Origin: Treponema sp. UBA4267
Lineage (GTDB): Bacteria; Spirochaetota; Spirochaetia; Treponematales; Treponemataceae
Assembly (NCBI GenBank): GCA_002395155.1
Contig: DGWD01000045.1
Coordinates: forward strand, 1 to 64,000
Direction: 5' to 3'
DNA length: 64,000 nucleotides
The notes beneath the pieces are model-generated. The model saw nothing but the letters and a program-made list of their open reading frames with translations, was not told the DNA's origin and made no database searches. Made by a program: the position numbers and the translations under genes. Each line of letters starts with the position of its first letter. Within the stretch, counting starts at the first letter, position 1. This document shows positions 1-8,934 of the stretch, piece after piece.

Positions 1-2104
1 TTACGTTTGCAATTGGAATTGAGTATACTTCTCTTCCAACACGAACGAGTAAGCCCTGAATAATTGCAAGAGTTAATGGAATCTTGATTACAAAAGAAGT
101 TCCTTTTCCATGTACAGATTGTACAGAAATTGTACCCTTCAAATTAGCAATCATTGTTTTTACAACATCAAGACCTACACCTCTACCAGAGATGTTTGAA
201 ATCTTATCAGCAGTTGAGAATCCAGGTTGCATAATAAGCTGGTATGCCTCCTGATCTGAAATAACCTTATCTGGATGGATTAATCCCTTTTCAACAGCCT
301 TCTTCTTAACCTTTTCTACATCAATACCAGCACCATCATCCTTAATTTCGATAACAATCATGTTACCTTCGTTAGATGCCTTTAATAAAACGGTACCAGT
401 TTCAGGTTTTCCAGCAGCTACACGAACAGAAGGAAGTTCAATACCATGGTCAACAGAGTTTCTTACACAGTGCATGATTGGATCAAGAAGGTCTTCAACT
501 ACTGATTTATCAAGTTCTGTATCCTCACCTTCAATTACCAAATCAATTTTCTTGTTAAGATCACGCTGTAAATCGCGAACAACACGAGGGAAACGGCTGA
601 AAATCTGATTGATAGGAACCATTCGGATTTTCATTACACCTTCCTGAAGGTCACTGGCAATTGTACCCAAGTTCTGTGTATAAGAACGGAATTTTCCAGA
701 AATATTTTTTGTTTCAGATTCATATGAATCAAATATTGCAGCTAAATCGCCATATTCAGAAACAATAGATTTTCTGATTTCGGCTGTAGGAACTCCACCT
801 TTAGCCTGCTCAATAAATTCTGGAAGTTTATCAAATAAGTTATGTAATTTCTCTTTAAACTCAGTTTCAAGTGACTGGAACTTTGTAAGTTCTGCTGCAG
901 TCTGCATTGAAAGCTGGTTGAACGAAGCCTTATTAATTACAGCTTCAGATACAAGGTTCATAAGATTATCGATTCGGCGTGAATCAACACGCAAAATAGA
1001 ACCTTGTTGTGAATGATTCTGAACTTCTTTCTTTGGTTCAACCTTCTTTTCTTCTTTCTTCTCCTCTGTTTTAACAGGAGCTACAGGTTCACTTGAACTA
1101 GCTGCAGGCTTAGACTCTGGCTTAAGAACATTGTCATTTAGAATATCAGCAAGTAAAGCTTCCTGTGAAGAATTCATTGTTGAACTAGTACTAGCAGCTG
1201 CCTGAGGCTGAACAGGAGCAGCGGCACTTGGTTTAGCAGCAGCAACAGAAGAATCTGCACTAGTTCCACTTGTATAGTCTTTCAATTCATGAGCATCTGT
1301 AATAAGAGTTACATCGCTTAAGAATGCAACATCTTCAATTTGAGAACCTTCTGCATCTGAAGCCAAATAATAGAATACAGTTTCAAAAAATTGATCTTCA
1401 TAAAGTGCATCAAAATCTGGAACAGTTTTTAAAACATTTCCAACAGATTTTAAGGCAGCAAAAACCTGAATACCACCAACAGTATTCATAGGATTATTTT
1501 CATCAAATTTTACAGCAACACACCAAAGTTTCTGATTGCCTTCGCAAGTCTGTTTAAGTTCGCTGAAATCTGCTTCTGTAAGTTCAGGAAGTACAATACC
1601 TCCAGAAGAAGCAGGAGCTGACTGAACAGGTGCAGCAACTGGTGCGGCTTGTACCGGAGCTGGCTTTGGAGCTGGAGCAGCTGCAGGTTTCTTTTTCTTA
1701 TCTTCCTTATTAGGAATATAGTTATGAAGCTTATTTACAATATCATCAATATTTTCTTCATAAACACTACCGTTCTGTCTGGCCTCAAGCATTGCTTTAA
1801 TTACATCTATAGAATTTAACAAGAGGTCAACAACATCTTCATCAACCTTTAATCTGTCAGAGCGAATTTCATCCAACACATCTTCAACGGTGTGAGTAAA
1901 GTGAGAAAGCTCCATCATTTCAACAGTTGCAGATCCACCCTTAAGAGTATGGGCAGCACGGAAGATTTCGTCGATAGCTTCATGATTTGTTGGATCATTT
2001 TCTATAACGAGAATATTGCTTTCCAGCTGTTCTACCTGCTGTTCTGCTTCTGCAAAGAAGTCTTTTAATAGTTCTTCATTATTTGGGTCAAGATAATCAC
2101 TCAT
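1..2104 (-). CDS. cheA: Chemotaxis histidine kinase CheA (3' end beyond window)
   Basis: CheA couples methyl-accepting receptors to the flagellar motor by autophosphorylating and passing phosphate to CheY and CheB. Translation from the ATG at 2104 gives an N-terminal HPt domain with the phospho-acceptor motif AAHTLKGGSAT (His about residue 52), a long Ala/Pro/Lys-rich linker (about 140-170 and again 260-340), a second small folded segment between the linkers that may be the CheY/CheB-binding P2 region, the dimerisation helices, then the ATPase core with HCVRNSVDHG, the DDGAGID motif and GRGVGLDVVK. The frame is still open at base 1, where the CheW-like regulatory domain has just begun, so the gene is partial. 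No ribosome binding site is seen; TATAAT lies 8 nt before the start (see promoter). In spirochaetes cheW, cheX and cheY usually follow, but that part is outside the window. Confidence 0.95.
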   Translation of the reverse strand, partial: MSDYLDPNNEELLKDFFAEAEQQVEQLESNILVIENDPTNHEAIDEIFRAAHTLKGGSATVEMMELSHFTHTVEDVLDEIRSDRLKVDEDVVDLLLNSIDVIKAMLEARQNGSVYEENIDDIVNKLHNYIPNKEDKKKKPAAAPAPKPAPVQAAPVAAPVQSAPASSGGIVLPELTEADFSELKQTCEGNQKLWCVAVKFDENNPMNTVGGIQVFAALKSVGNVLKTVPDFDALYEDQFFETVFYYLASDAEGSQIEDVAFLSDVTLITDAHELKDYTSGTSADSSVAAAKPSAAAPVQPQAAASTSSTMNSSQEALLADILNDNVLKPESKPAASSSEPVAPVKTEEKKEEKKVEPKKEVQNHSQQGSILRVDSRRIDNLMNLVSEAVINKASFNQLSMQTAAELTKFQSLETEFKEKLHNLFDKLPEFIEQAKGGVPTAEIRKSIVSEYGDLAAIFDSYESETKNISGKFRSYTQNLGTIASDLQEGVMKIRMVPINQIFSRFPRVVRDLQRDLNKKIDLVIEGEDTELDKSVVEDLLDPIMHCVRNSVDHGIELPSVRVAAGKPETGTVLLKASNEGNMIVIEIKDDGAGIDVEKVKKKAVEKGLIHPDKVISDQEAYQLIMQPGFSTADKISNISGRGVGLDVVKTMIANLKGTISVQSVHGKGTSFVIKIPLTLAIIQGLLVRVGREVYSIPIANV

Positions 2105-2112
2105 ATAGATGT

Positions 2113-2140
2113 ATTATATACCGAAAAACGCATATTTCAA
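2113..2140 (-). promoter_or_regulatory. Putative cheA promoter, leaderless arrangement
   Basis: On the minus strand TTGAAA and TATAAT are separated by 16 nt, and only 8 nt separate TATAAT from the cheA ATG. Transcription would start at or next to the start codon. No Shine-Dalgarno sequence is present. Seen directly; transcription itself is inferred. Confidence 0.5.
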
Positions 2141-2259
2141 GAGAATAAACAAAAAAAAAGAAAAATGACTATCAAAAATATCATTAATGAATATTCATTA
2201 TTATGCCGATATTCTAAATGGTGCTTTTTACATGTTAGATTTTAGCACAGGAGTTATTT

Positions 2260-3477
2260 ATGTCTAAAAAAAAGAGTTTAGTTTCTATATTAATAGCCGG
2301 TTTTCTTTTTGCTAACAGTCTTGCAGCAACAACTTTTTTCAGTGGATATGCTGGAGGAAAAGTTAATTTTAGCTCCAATCCAGAAAGTAGCACCTACGAC
2401 CCAGACTTAAAACTACAGGCTTTCTTTGCAGGCCAATTCAACTTTACACCAAACATCTGGAGTCATCTTGAATTTTCTATAGATACTGGTGATCTTGTAA
2501 GTGAATCTTTATTCCATAAAACTGAATCTCTTTTTCAAATAGATGAACTTTCCTGCATCTTCCGAGGCAATTTTCAGGATTTATCAAATTACTTCAGTGT
2601 TTTTATGGGTACCTACGACCCTATTGGTTCAGATGTTTTTCTACAAAGATATTTTGATATAGAAAGCATTGCTTCAAAACTAACAGATTCATACCTTGGT
2701 TTACAAGGTTCTATTCTTTATCCTCATTTTGGATTAGGTTTCTCTGACATTTTAAAATTGCATTCTTTACCATTCGCATTCGGCGGCTACATGTATATAA
2801 ATCATGAAAATTTAAAATATTTTGTATTTAATATGGATTTAAGAGCTGCCTGTGTATTCCCTTACTTTACTATGGATTTTGCAGGAGGAATTGGAGCTCC
2901 TTTAGTAAACAAATACAGAGGCGAAGATGTAATTTTTGCAATCGACACTCTTTATTGGCATGCAGGCACAACAATTCTTTTGGGAAACAATTACACTAAC
3001 TCACTTTTTATACAAGCAGGTCTTTACAATGCCTCGTTCACAGCTAAAAATAATGCCTTTATTGTAGATTCAGATGATCTTTATCTCTTATTTGAACCAA
3101 GATTCTATGGAAATAACTTTCATATTAATTTTAGCATTTACAGTCTTCCAGAAAAAACTGTTGCTGAACTTTTATACGTAGATAATACAATGGGAATTGA
3201 TACTAACTTTTATACAGATGCAGCTATGATTGGTAGTCAAGTATTTACAATTGGAGGTCACTTATCATTTTCTCTTATAGATAAAAATATTTTTGATATT
3301 TCTAATATTGCAGGCCTTTTAGAAAATGGTTATGACGTTACTTTGGCCCCTTATATTTCTACAAACTTTCTTTCGGGCCAAATCCACTTAAAGCTTTCTT
3401 TTAAGGCAATGGAAGTTACCCGAACCTCAATTGCAAATGCATTTTCAATTGATTTAGGATACAGAACTACTTTCTAA
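2260..3477 (+). CDS. Putative outer-membrane beta-barrel protein, unknown function
   Basis: A 405-residue protein with a clear Sec signal peptide (Lys-rich start, hydrophobic run about 8-20, Ala-x-Ala cut near residue 23). The mature part is rich in alternating aromatic and polar residues, in short strands such as YFVFNMDLRAACVFPYF, and ends in Phe (LGYRTTF), all typical of an outer-membrane barrel. I do not recognise a specific family and assign no substrate. It starts behind a good ribosome binding site (GGAG) and reads away from cheA from a shared upstream region of about 155 bp. A role as porin or surface antigen is possible but is inference. Confidence 0.6.
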   Translation: MSKKKSLVSILIAGFLFANSLAATTFFSGYAGGKVNFSSNPESSTYDPDLKLQAFFAGQFNFTPNIWSHLEFSIDTGDLVSESLFHKTESLFQIDELSCIFRGNFQDLSNYFSVFMGTYDPIGSDVFLQRYFDIESIASKLTDSYLGLQGSILYPHFGLGFSDILKLHSLPFAFGGYMYINHENLKYFVFNMDLRAACVFPYFTMDFAGGIGAPLVNKYRGEDVIFAIDTLYWHAGTTILLGNNYTNSLFIQAGLYNASFTAKNNAFIVDSDDLYLLFEPRFYGNNFHINFSIYSLPEKTVAELLYVDNTMGIDTNFYTDAAMIGSQVFTIGGHLSFSLIDKNIFDISNIAGLLENGYDVTLAPYISTNFLSGQIHLKLSFKAMEVTRTSIANAFSIDLGYRTTF

Positions 3478-3523
3478 CAATTTTTCTTGGACTTTGTAAC
3501 TTTTTTTTATTAAATTATATTAT

Positions 3524-4228
3524 ATGAGTATGAGCATCGAAGATGATTTAGATGAAGTTATTGATAATTCAGAACTTCCTGTACCAGCAGCTTCTAATCC
3601 TGCCAAACAAAATGATTTTTACAAGGTCGCATTCCAATATCAAAAAATAATGATGCTTTATGAAAGTGCCATTAAACAAATTGAAACAAAACTTGATATT
3701 TTAAACAAAGAAAAGACTGTTAATAGAAGCAGAAATCCTATAGAAACAATAAAAAGCAGAATTAAATCGCCTGATAGCATTGCCAAAAAGCTTGAAAAAC
3801 GAAAACAACCCGTTACCTTTGAATCTATGATTAATAATCTAAATGATATTGCAGGTGTAAGGGTTATATGTCCATACATTTCTGATATTTACAATGTTAG
3901 AGACATGCTTTTAAAACAGCCGGACATAAAATTAATAAAAGAAACTGACTATATCCAAAATCCTAAAGACAGTGGATACAGAAGTCTTCACCTTGTAATA
4001 GAAATTCCTGTTTATCTTTCAAAGACAGAACACAATGTAAGAGTTGAAATTCAATTAAGAACTATTGCAATGGACTTCTGGGCAAGCCTTGAACACCAGA
4101 TTCACTATAAAAACGAAGCCGATGTTCCTGACAGTATTAGACGAGAACTTTTTAGAGTTGCAGAAACAATAGCTATGACTGATAGAGAAATGGAAGAAAT
4201 TGCTCTTGAACTCCAAACTTTGGACTAA
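3524..4228 (+). CDS. Small alarmone synthetase, (p)ppGpp synthetase of RelQ/YjbM type
   Basis: The protein transfers pyrophosphate from ATP to GDP or GTP to make (p)ppGpp. It is 234 residues and contains only the RelA/SpoT synthetase fold: NDIAGVRVICPY, the G-loop region with DSGYRSLH, and VEIQLRTIAMDFWASLEHQ. There is no HD hydrolase, TGS or ACT domain, so it is a stand-alone synthetase, not the long Rel enzyme. The N-terminal 35 residues are acidic and variable. Two in-frame ATGs occur, at 3524 and 3530. No ribosome binding site is seen for either; TATATT ends 8 nt before the second ATG, which favours 3530 as the start of a leaderless message. It converges with the histidine kinase gene 9 bp downstream. 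Confidence 0.88.
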   Translation: MSMSIEDDLDEVIDNSELPVPAASNPAKQNDFYKVAFQYQKIMMLYESAIKQIETKLDILNKEKTVNRSRNPIETIKSRIKSPDSIAKKLEKRKQPVTFESMINNLNDIAGVRVICPYISDIYNVRDMLLKQPDIKLIKETDYIQNPKDSGYRSLHLVIEIPVYLSKTEHNVRVEIQLRTIAMDFWASLEHQIHYKNEADVPDSIRRELFRVAETIAMTDREMEEIALELQTLD

Positions 4229-4237
4229 TTTAAAAAG

Positions 4238-5986
4238 TTATCTTTTTTCATGAAGGATCAATTTTAACACTTTTACCAAGTTATTAATTCTTACTGGTTT
4301 TATAAGATAAGCATTTACTCCTGAATTAAATGCCCTCTTTTTATCTTCTGGAAAAGCGTTTGCGGTCATAGCAATAATTGGAATTTCTGCAAGTTCTTTA
4401 GTTTTCAAACCTCTTATTATTTTTGTAGTTTCGCAGCCATCTATTACAGGCATGTGAACATCCATAATAACAAGGTCATAAAAGCCTGGTGTAGAAATAC
4501 TTATTTTTTCGATTGCAAAACTGCCATCCCTAGCCTCTTCTACATCTGCACCAACTTCTTTAAGAGCATCGCAGGTTATTTCACGACTCATATCATCATC
4601 ATCAACAATCAAAATTCTTTTACCATGGAAATCATAAACCATAGTATCTTCATCTTCTTCCAGTTCTGTTAAATCTGGAACCGCCAAAGGTAAAGTAACA
4701 ACAAATTCAGAACCTTTTCCCAGTTCAGAAGAAACTTCAATTGTACCATGCAGCATTTCAACTAAAGATTTTGTGATTGCAAGACCAAGCCCCGTACCTG
4801 CAACAGCATTATTTAAAGCTGTTTTTTCCCTTTCAAAAGGAATAAAGAGTTTATCAAGATAATCCTGATTAATTCCACATCCTTCATCCTTAACGTGAAA
4901 TTCATAAATAGAATTAGATTCATCGTCGGAAGTAAACTGAACAACATCAATAAAAATATTTTTTTCAGGATAAGAATACTTTATTGCATTACTTAAAAGA
5001 TTCAGTAAAATCTGACTTAAATGAAGCCTATCACAAGAAACGACACCATCATCCATAAGCGAAAAATTAGTATGAACTTTCAGATTTTTATCCGAAATCT
5101 CTTTTTGCATGAGCCTTGTAACTTCATCAACTAAATCAGAAAGCTGGCAAACTTCTTCTTCTATTTTATAAGCCTTACCACTTTCAATTTTACTCATATC
5201 AAGAACTTCATCTATTAAATTTAAAAGATGATTTGAAGCAATTGAAATCTTATTAAATGCATCCTTAAGTTTTTCTGTATCATTTATATTTCTTTTAGCA
5301 ATTTCGGTATATCCGACTACAGCATTAATGGGAGTTCTAATATCATGGGAAATATTTGAAAGAAACTCTGACTTAGCATTCGTAGCTTTTTCAGCTTCCT
5401 TATAGGCATTCAAAATTTCCTTTTTTTGCTTTTCATAAACATAGGCCTGATACTTAAAAATCAAAGTAAAAATAAAAGCAACTACAACAATTGCTATAAC
5501 CATGTCTATATAAACAAATTTAATAGAATCAATAGTGATAAGGAACTGAGGAAATTTATATGAAACAAATACAGCCGTTAAAAAACCAAGAAGATTTATA
5601 GACAAAATAATATAAGCCTTTTTACCCTTCAAAAGCATAACCGAAAAGATTAAGCCCATAAGACACCAGATTGGCATTCCACTTTTCATACCACCTGAGT
5701 AAAGATAAAGTAAGGGTAAAATTATATTGTTAGTAATAATAGACAAAATAATTACGGCTATTTGAGGCTTTTTTAATCCATTTGCGACCCATAAAGTGAA
5801 TACAAAAAAGACAAAACAAATACCTATTAAAAGATAGGAGAATGGATCAAAACCAAGAAAAATTGAACTTATAAACGACAAAACAATTCCAAGCATTCCT
5901 GAAAGAAGGATGATGTTTAAAAGTCTGTGTTGAATATCGAAACTTTCCTGGTAAAATTTTTTGAAGAATCTCTTTAAGCCACTCAT
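4238..5986 (-). CDS. Hybrid sensor histidine kinase with receiver domain
   Basis: The N-terminal 180 residues form about six hydrophobic membrane segments with almost no extracytoplasmic loop, so the signal is probably sensed in or near the membrane. A short coiled segment leads to a HisKA domain with SHDIRTP (phospho-acceptor His214), a HATPase_c domain with NLLSNAIKYS, DEGCGI and GTGLGLAI, and a C-terminal receiver with DLVIMDVHMPVIDG carrying the phospho-accepting Asp near residue 510 and the conserved Lys in LIKP. There is no HPt domain, so a separate phosphotransfer protein is likely. No partner response regulator is adjacent. TATAAT lies 8 nt before the ATG with no ribosome binding site, again suggesting a leaderless start. 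Confidence 0.9.
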   Translation of the reverse strand: MSGLKRFFKKFYQESFDIQHRLLNIILLSGMLGIVLSFISSIFLGFDPFSYLLIGICFVFFVFTLWVANGLKKPQIAVIILSIITNNIILPLLYLYSGGMKSGMPIWCLMGLIFSVMLLKGKKAYIILSINLLGFLTAVFVSYKFPQFLITIDSIKFVYIDMVIAIVVVAFIFTLIFKYQAYVYEKQKKEILNAYKEAEKATNAKSEFLSNISHDIRTPINAVVGYTEIAKRNINDTEKLKDAFNKISIASNHLLNLIDEVLDMSKIESGKAYKIEEEVCQLSDLVDEVTRLMQKEISDKNLKVHTNFSLMDDGVVSCDRLHLSQILLNLLSNAIKYSYPEKNIFIDVVQFTSDDESNSIYEFHVKDEGCGINQDYLDKLFIPFEREKTALNNAVAGTGLGLAITKSLVEMLHGTIEVSSELGKGSEFVVTLPLAVPDLTELEEDEDTMVYDFHGKRILIVDDDDMSREITCDALKEVGADVEEARDGSFAIEKISISTPGFYDLVIMDVHMPVIDGCETTKIIRGLKTKELAEIPIIAMTANAFPEDKKRAFNSGVNAYLIKPVRINNLVKVLKLILHEKR

Positions 5987-6065
5987 ACATTTTAATTATA
6001 ACATGCTATAATTTATTATAAAAATAAAAAAAGTTACTCGGAACGGGTAAAATCTGGAGAATCTT

Positions 6066-7613
6066 ATGTCTTGGCTAGATCAGGCAATTTTTTACGAAAT
6101 TTATCCTCAATCTTTTTGCGACTCAAACGGAGATGGAATAGGCGATTTCGATGGAATTATAAGCAAATTGGATTATATTCGAAACCTTGGATGCAATGCC
6201 ATCTGGATTAATCCTTGTTTTCAATCGCCATTTGGAGATGCCGGCTATGACATTTCGGATTACTACAAAACAGCCCCTCGTTACGGAAGTAATTCCGACT
6301 TAAAAAGACTATTTGAACAGGCCCACACAAGAGGAATCCATGTTCTGCTAGATTTAGTACCAGGCCACACTTCAATCCAACATTCTTGGTTCCAAAAATC
6401 TATGCAGGCCGAAAAAAATGAATATACAGACCGTTATGTATGGACAAATTCCGTTTGGGAAGAACCACAAGGAATGAGCTCTATAAAAGGAATTTCTAAT
6501 CGTGATGGAGTTTGTGCCGTAAACTTTTTTTCCCACCAGCCAGCACTAAACTACGGTTTTGCAAAAATTGACCGACCCTGGCAGCAAAAACCTACTGACC
6601 CAGGTCCACAGGCCACACTGGAAGAACTTAAAAACATTATGCGTTTCTGGTTAGATATGGGTTGCGACGGCTTTAGAGTTGATATGGCAGGTTCTCTCGT
6701 AAAGCATGATGATGATGGAAAAGCAACAATTGCCCTTTGGCAAAATGTTCGAGCCTTTTTAGATAAAGAATACCCCGATGCAAAAATGGTATCGGAATGG
6801 GGAGAACCAGACAAATCTTTAGCAGGAGGCTTTCACATGGACTTCCTGCTCCATTTTGGACCTTCCCACTACAACGACCTCTTCCGTTGCCCTGAACCAT
6901 ATTTTTCTTCCAGAGGAAAAGGAGATGTTTCTGCCTTTATAAACCGTTATTTGGATAACTATAAAAGAACAAATGGGAAAGGCTTAATCTGCATTCCTTC
7001 TGGTAACCACGACATGGACCGCCTGGCCAGAAGCTTAAATCCGGAAGAAATGAAAATTGCATTTGCCTTTTTACTTTCCATGCCTGGAGCTCCATTTATT
7101 TACTATGGAGATGAAATTGGAATGCGTTATGTAGAAGGCCTTACTTCGGTTGAAGGTGGTTATGGCCGTACGGGGTCTCGTTCACCTATGCAATGGAATG
7201 CAACAAAAAATGCAGGATTTTCTACAGCAGAAAGCGAAAACCTTTATATACCAATTGATCCAGACCCAGACAGACCAAACGCAGCCCAGCAAATTGAAAA
7301 TGCAGACTCCCTCTACAACGAAATAAAGAAAATCATTGGAATTAGAAGATCTACGCCAGCTCTGCAAAACACATCTCCAATCCACTTTGCCTTTGTTGGA
7401 AAAAAAAGATATCCTTTAGCATATCTTAGAGGCAGCGATAAAGATCTTATAATGGTAATAATTAATCCTTCAAAAGAAAAAGTAAGTTTTACCAGCAAAT
7501 TAAGATTAGGACAAACAATCTACCAATATGGTGGCAAAGTTAGTCAGGGTGGAAATATGATTACTGTTAGTGGTCAGACTGCCGCCTTTATAGAACTAGA
7601 AAAAAAACAATAA
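6066..7613 (+). CDS. GH13 alpha-glucosidase / alpha-amylase family enzyme
   Basis: A 515-residue cytoplasmic enzyme (no signal peptide) of the GH13 family, which hydrolyses or transglycosylates alpha-glucosidic bonds. The (beta/alpha)8 barrel begins immediately (FYEIYPQSF, SNGDGIGDFDGI) and the four conserved regions are visible: DLVPGHTS, GFRVDMAGS with the nucleophile Asp206, SEWGEP with the acid/base Glu244, and GNHDMDR with Asp316. A C-terminal beta domain completes it. The length and the early QSFCDSNGDGIGD motif resemble oligo-1,6-glucosidase and trehalose-synthase-like members; I cannot separate these from sequence alone. It starts after GGAG at a good distance and is followed 28 bp later by dgt in the same direction. 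Confidence 0.88.
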   Translation: MSWLDQAIFYEIYPQSFCDSNGDGIGDFDGIISKLDYIRNLGCNAIWINPCFQSPFGDAGYDISDYYKTAPRYGSNSDLKRLFEQAHTRGIHVLLDLVPGHTSIQHSWFQKSMQAEKNEYTDRYVWTNSVWEEPQGMSSIKGISNRDGVCAVNFFSHQPALNYGFAKIDRPWQQKPTDPGPQATLEELKNIMRFWLDMGCDGFRVDMAGSLVKHDDDGKATIALWQNVRAFLDKEYPDAKMVSEWGEPDKSLAGGFHMDFLLHFGPSHYNDLFRCPEPYFSSRGKGDVSAFINRYLDNYKRTNGKGLICIPSGNHDMDRLARSLNPEEMKIAFAFLLSMPGAPFIYYGDEIGMRYVEGLTSVEGGYGRTGSRSPMQWNATKNAGFSTAESENLYIPIDPDPDRPNAAQQIENADSLYNEIKKIIGIRRSTPALQNTSPIHFAFVGKKRYPLAYLRGSDKDLIMVIINPSKEKVSFTSKLRLGQTIYQYGGKVSQGGNMITVSGQTAAFIELEKKQ

Positions 7614-7641
7614 AAAATGATGATGATGGAGCGACACATAA

Positions 7642-8928
7642 ATGAAAGATTCTTTTTCAAAAGTTAGAATGGATGAAAATAATCCAAAATGGAAGGATGC
7701 AATCAAAAGAGAAGTTCAAATTTACGGACGCAACAACGATTTTAGAAGTGATTTTGAAAGAGACTATACCAGGCTCCTCCACTCCCAGGCCTTCCGCCGC
7801 TTAAAACACAAAACTCAAGTTTTTTACACTCCTCACAATGACCATATTTGTACCAGAATGGAACATGTTATGCACGTAGCTTCAGTTGCAACTACTATTT
7901 CTAAGTATTTAGGCTTAAATGAGCAGCTGGCAAATGCTATTGGAATGGGACATGATATTGGACACGCCCCTTTTGGACACCATGGAGAAGATTGTCTTAA
8001 TCGTTTACTGGAACAAAAAGAAGGAACGAACGCTCCTAAAAAATTCTGGCATGAACGAAATTCAGTATTTTTTGCAGATTATATAGAAACCCTTCCTGAC
8101 CCAAATGGAATTGAACAACCACTTAATCTTACTTATGCGGTAAGAGACGGTTTAATTTGCCATTGCGGAGAAATTGACCAGCAGGCTATTAAACCAAGAG
8201 ATGAAGCCATAGACCTTTATTCAATCAAACGACCAGGCCTTATTCAACCTTTTACATGGGAAGGTGCCGTAGTAAAAGTTGCAGATAAAATTGCCTATCT
8301 GGGACGAGATTTGGAAGACGCCAGGGCCTATCACATTCTTGACATGGCCTCTTACCGTCAGCTGAGAGAAATTGTTGGTTCAACATTAGGCTTTGAAAAA
8401 AAAGGTGCTCATGCTCTAAGAAGCGGTAAAGCAGTAAACACCACTACCCTTATAAATGATATGATAGTAGACCTGTGTCAGCAATCTTCGCCAGAAAAAG
8501 GTCTATGTTTTTCTAATGAATATTTTAGATTTATAATTGAACTTAAAAAGTTTAACTTTGCCTGCATATATAATCACTGGAGATTAAAAGAATTTTCAAT
8601 TTATGCTGAAAATGTAATTTCAACAATTTTCAGAACACTAAAGCGTACTAAAATGTATGCAGAAACAGGTCGAGTTGCCCAGGTATTAAAATACTATCCA
8701 AAACTTTGCTCAACATTCGAAGATTGGTTAGTAAAATATACCAAGTATCAGCCTTACATTTGGGAAAAACATAGTTTTATAGACAAAAAGGCTATCATGA
8801 AATACAACACAATACCTGTTTTTGACTTACATGATGAAGAATCTTACACAAAATGTATAATTGAATACATTTCAGGTATGACGGATCAGTTTGCAATTCA
8901 GGTATACGAGGAAATAATTACTTTTTAG
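7642..8928 (+). CDS. dgt: Deoxyguanosinetriphosphate triphosphohydrolase (dGTPase-like HD protein)
   Basis: The enzyme removes tripolyphosphate from dGTP (and in some members other dNTPs), adjusting nucleotide pools. The family signature is clear: DYTRLLHSQAFRRLKHKTQV near the N-terminus, then the HD metal site spread over RMEHVMHVASVA, GHDIGHAPFGHHGE and, later, VKVADKIAYLGRDLEDA. The 428-residue length is typical of the shorter bacterial dGTPase-like type. It follows the GH13 gene by 28 bp, which suggests co-transcription, though the two functions are unrelated. A ribosome binding site GGAG is present at a somewhat long spacing of about 10-11 nt. It converges with the EAL gene. Confidence 0.9.
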   Translation: MKDSFSKVRMDENNPKWKDAIKREVQIYGRNNDFRSDFERDYTRLLHSQAFRRLKHKTQVFYTPHNDHICTRMEHVMHVASVATTISKYLGLNEQLANAIGMGHDIGHAPFGHHGEDCLNRLLEQKEGTNAPKKFWHERNSVFFADYIETLPDPNGIEQPLNLTYAVRDGLICHCGEIDQQAIKPRDEAIDLYSIKRPGLIQPFTWEGAVVKVADKIAYLGRDLEDARAYHILDMASYRQLREIVGSTLGFEKKGAHALRSGKAVNTTTLINDMIVDLCQQSSPEKGLCFSNEYFRFIIELKKFNFACIYNHWRLKEFSIYAENVISTIFRTLKRTKMYAETGRVAQVLKYYPKLCSTFEDWLVKYTKYQPYIWEKHSFIDKKAIMKYNTIPVFDLHDEESYTKCIIEYISGMTDQFAIQVYEEIITF

Positions 8929-8934
8929 TTTTGA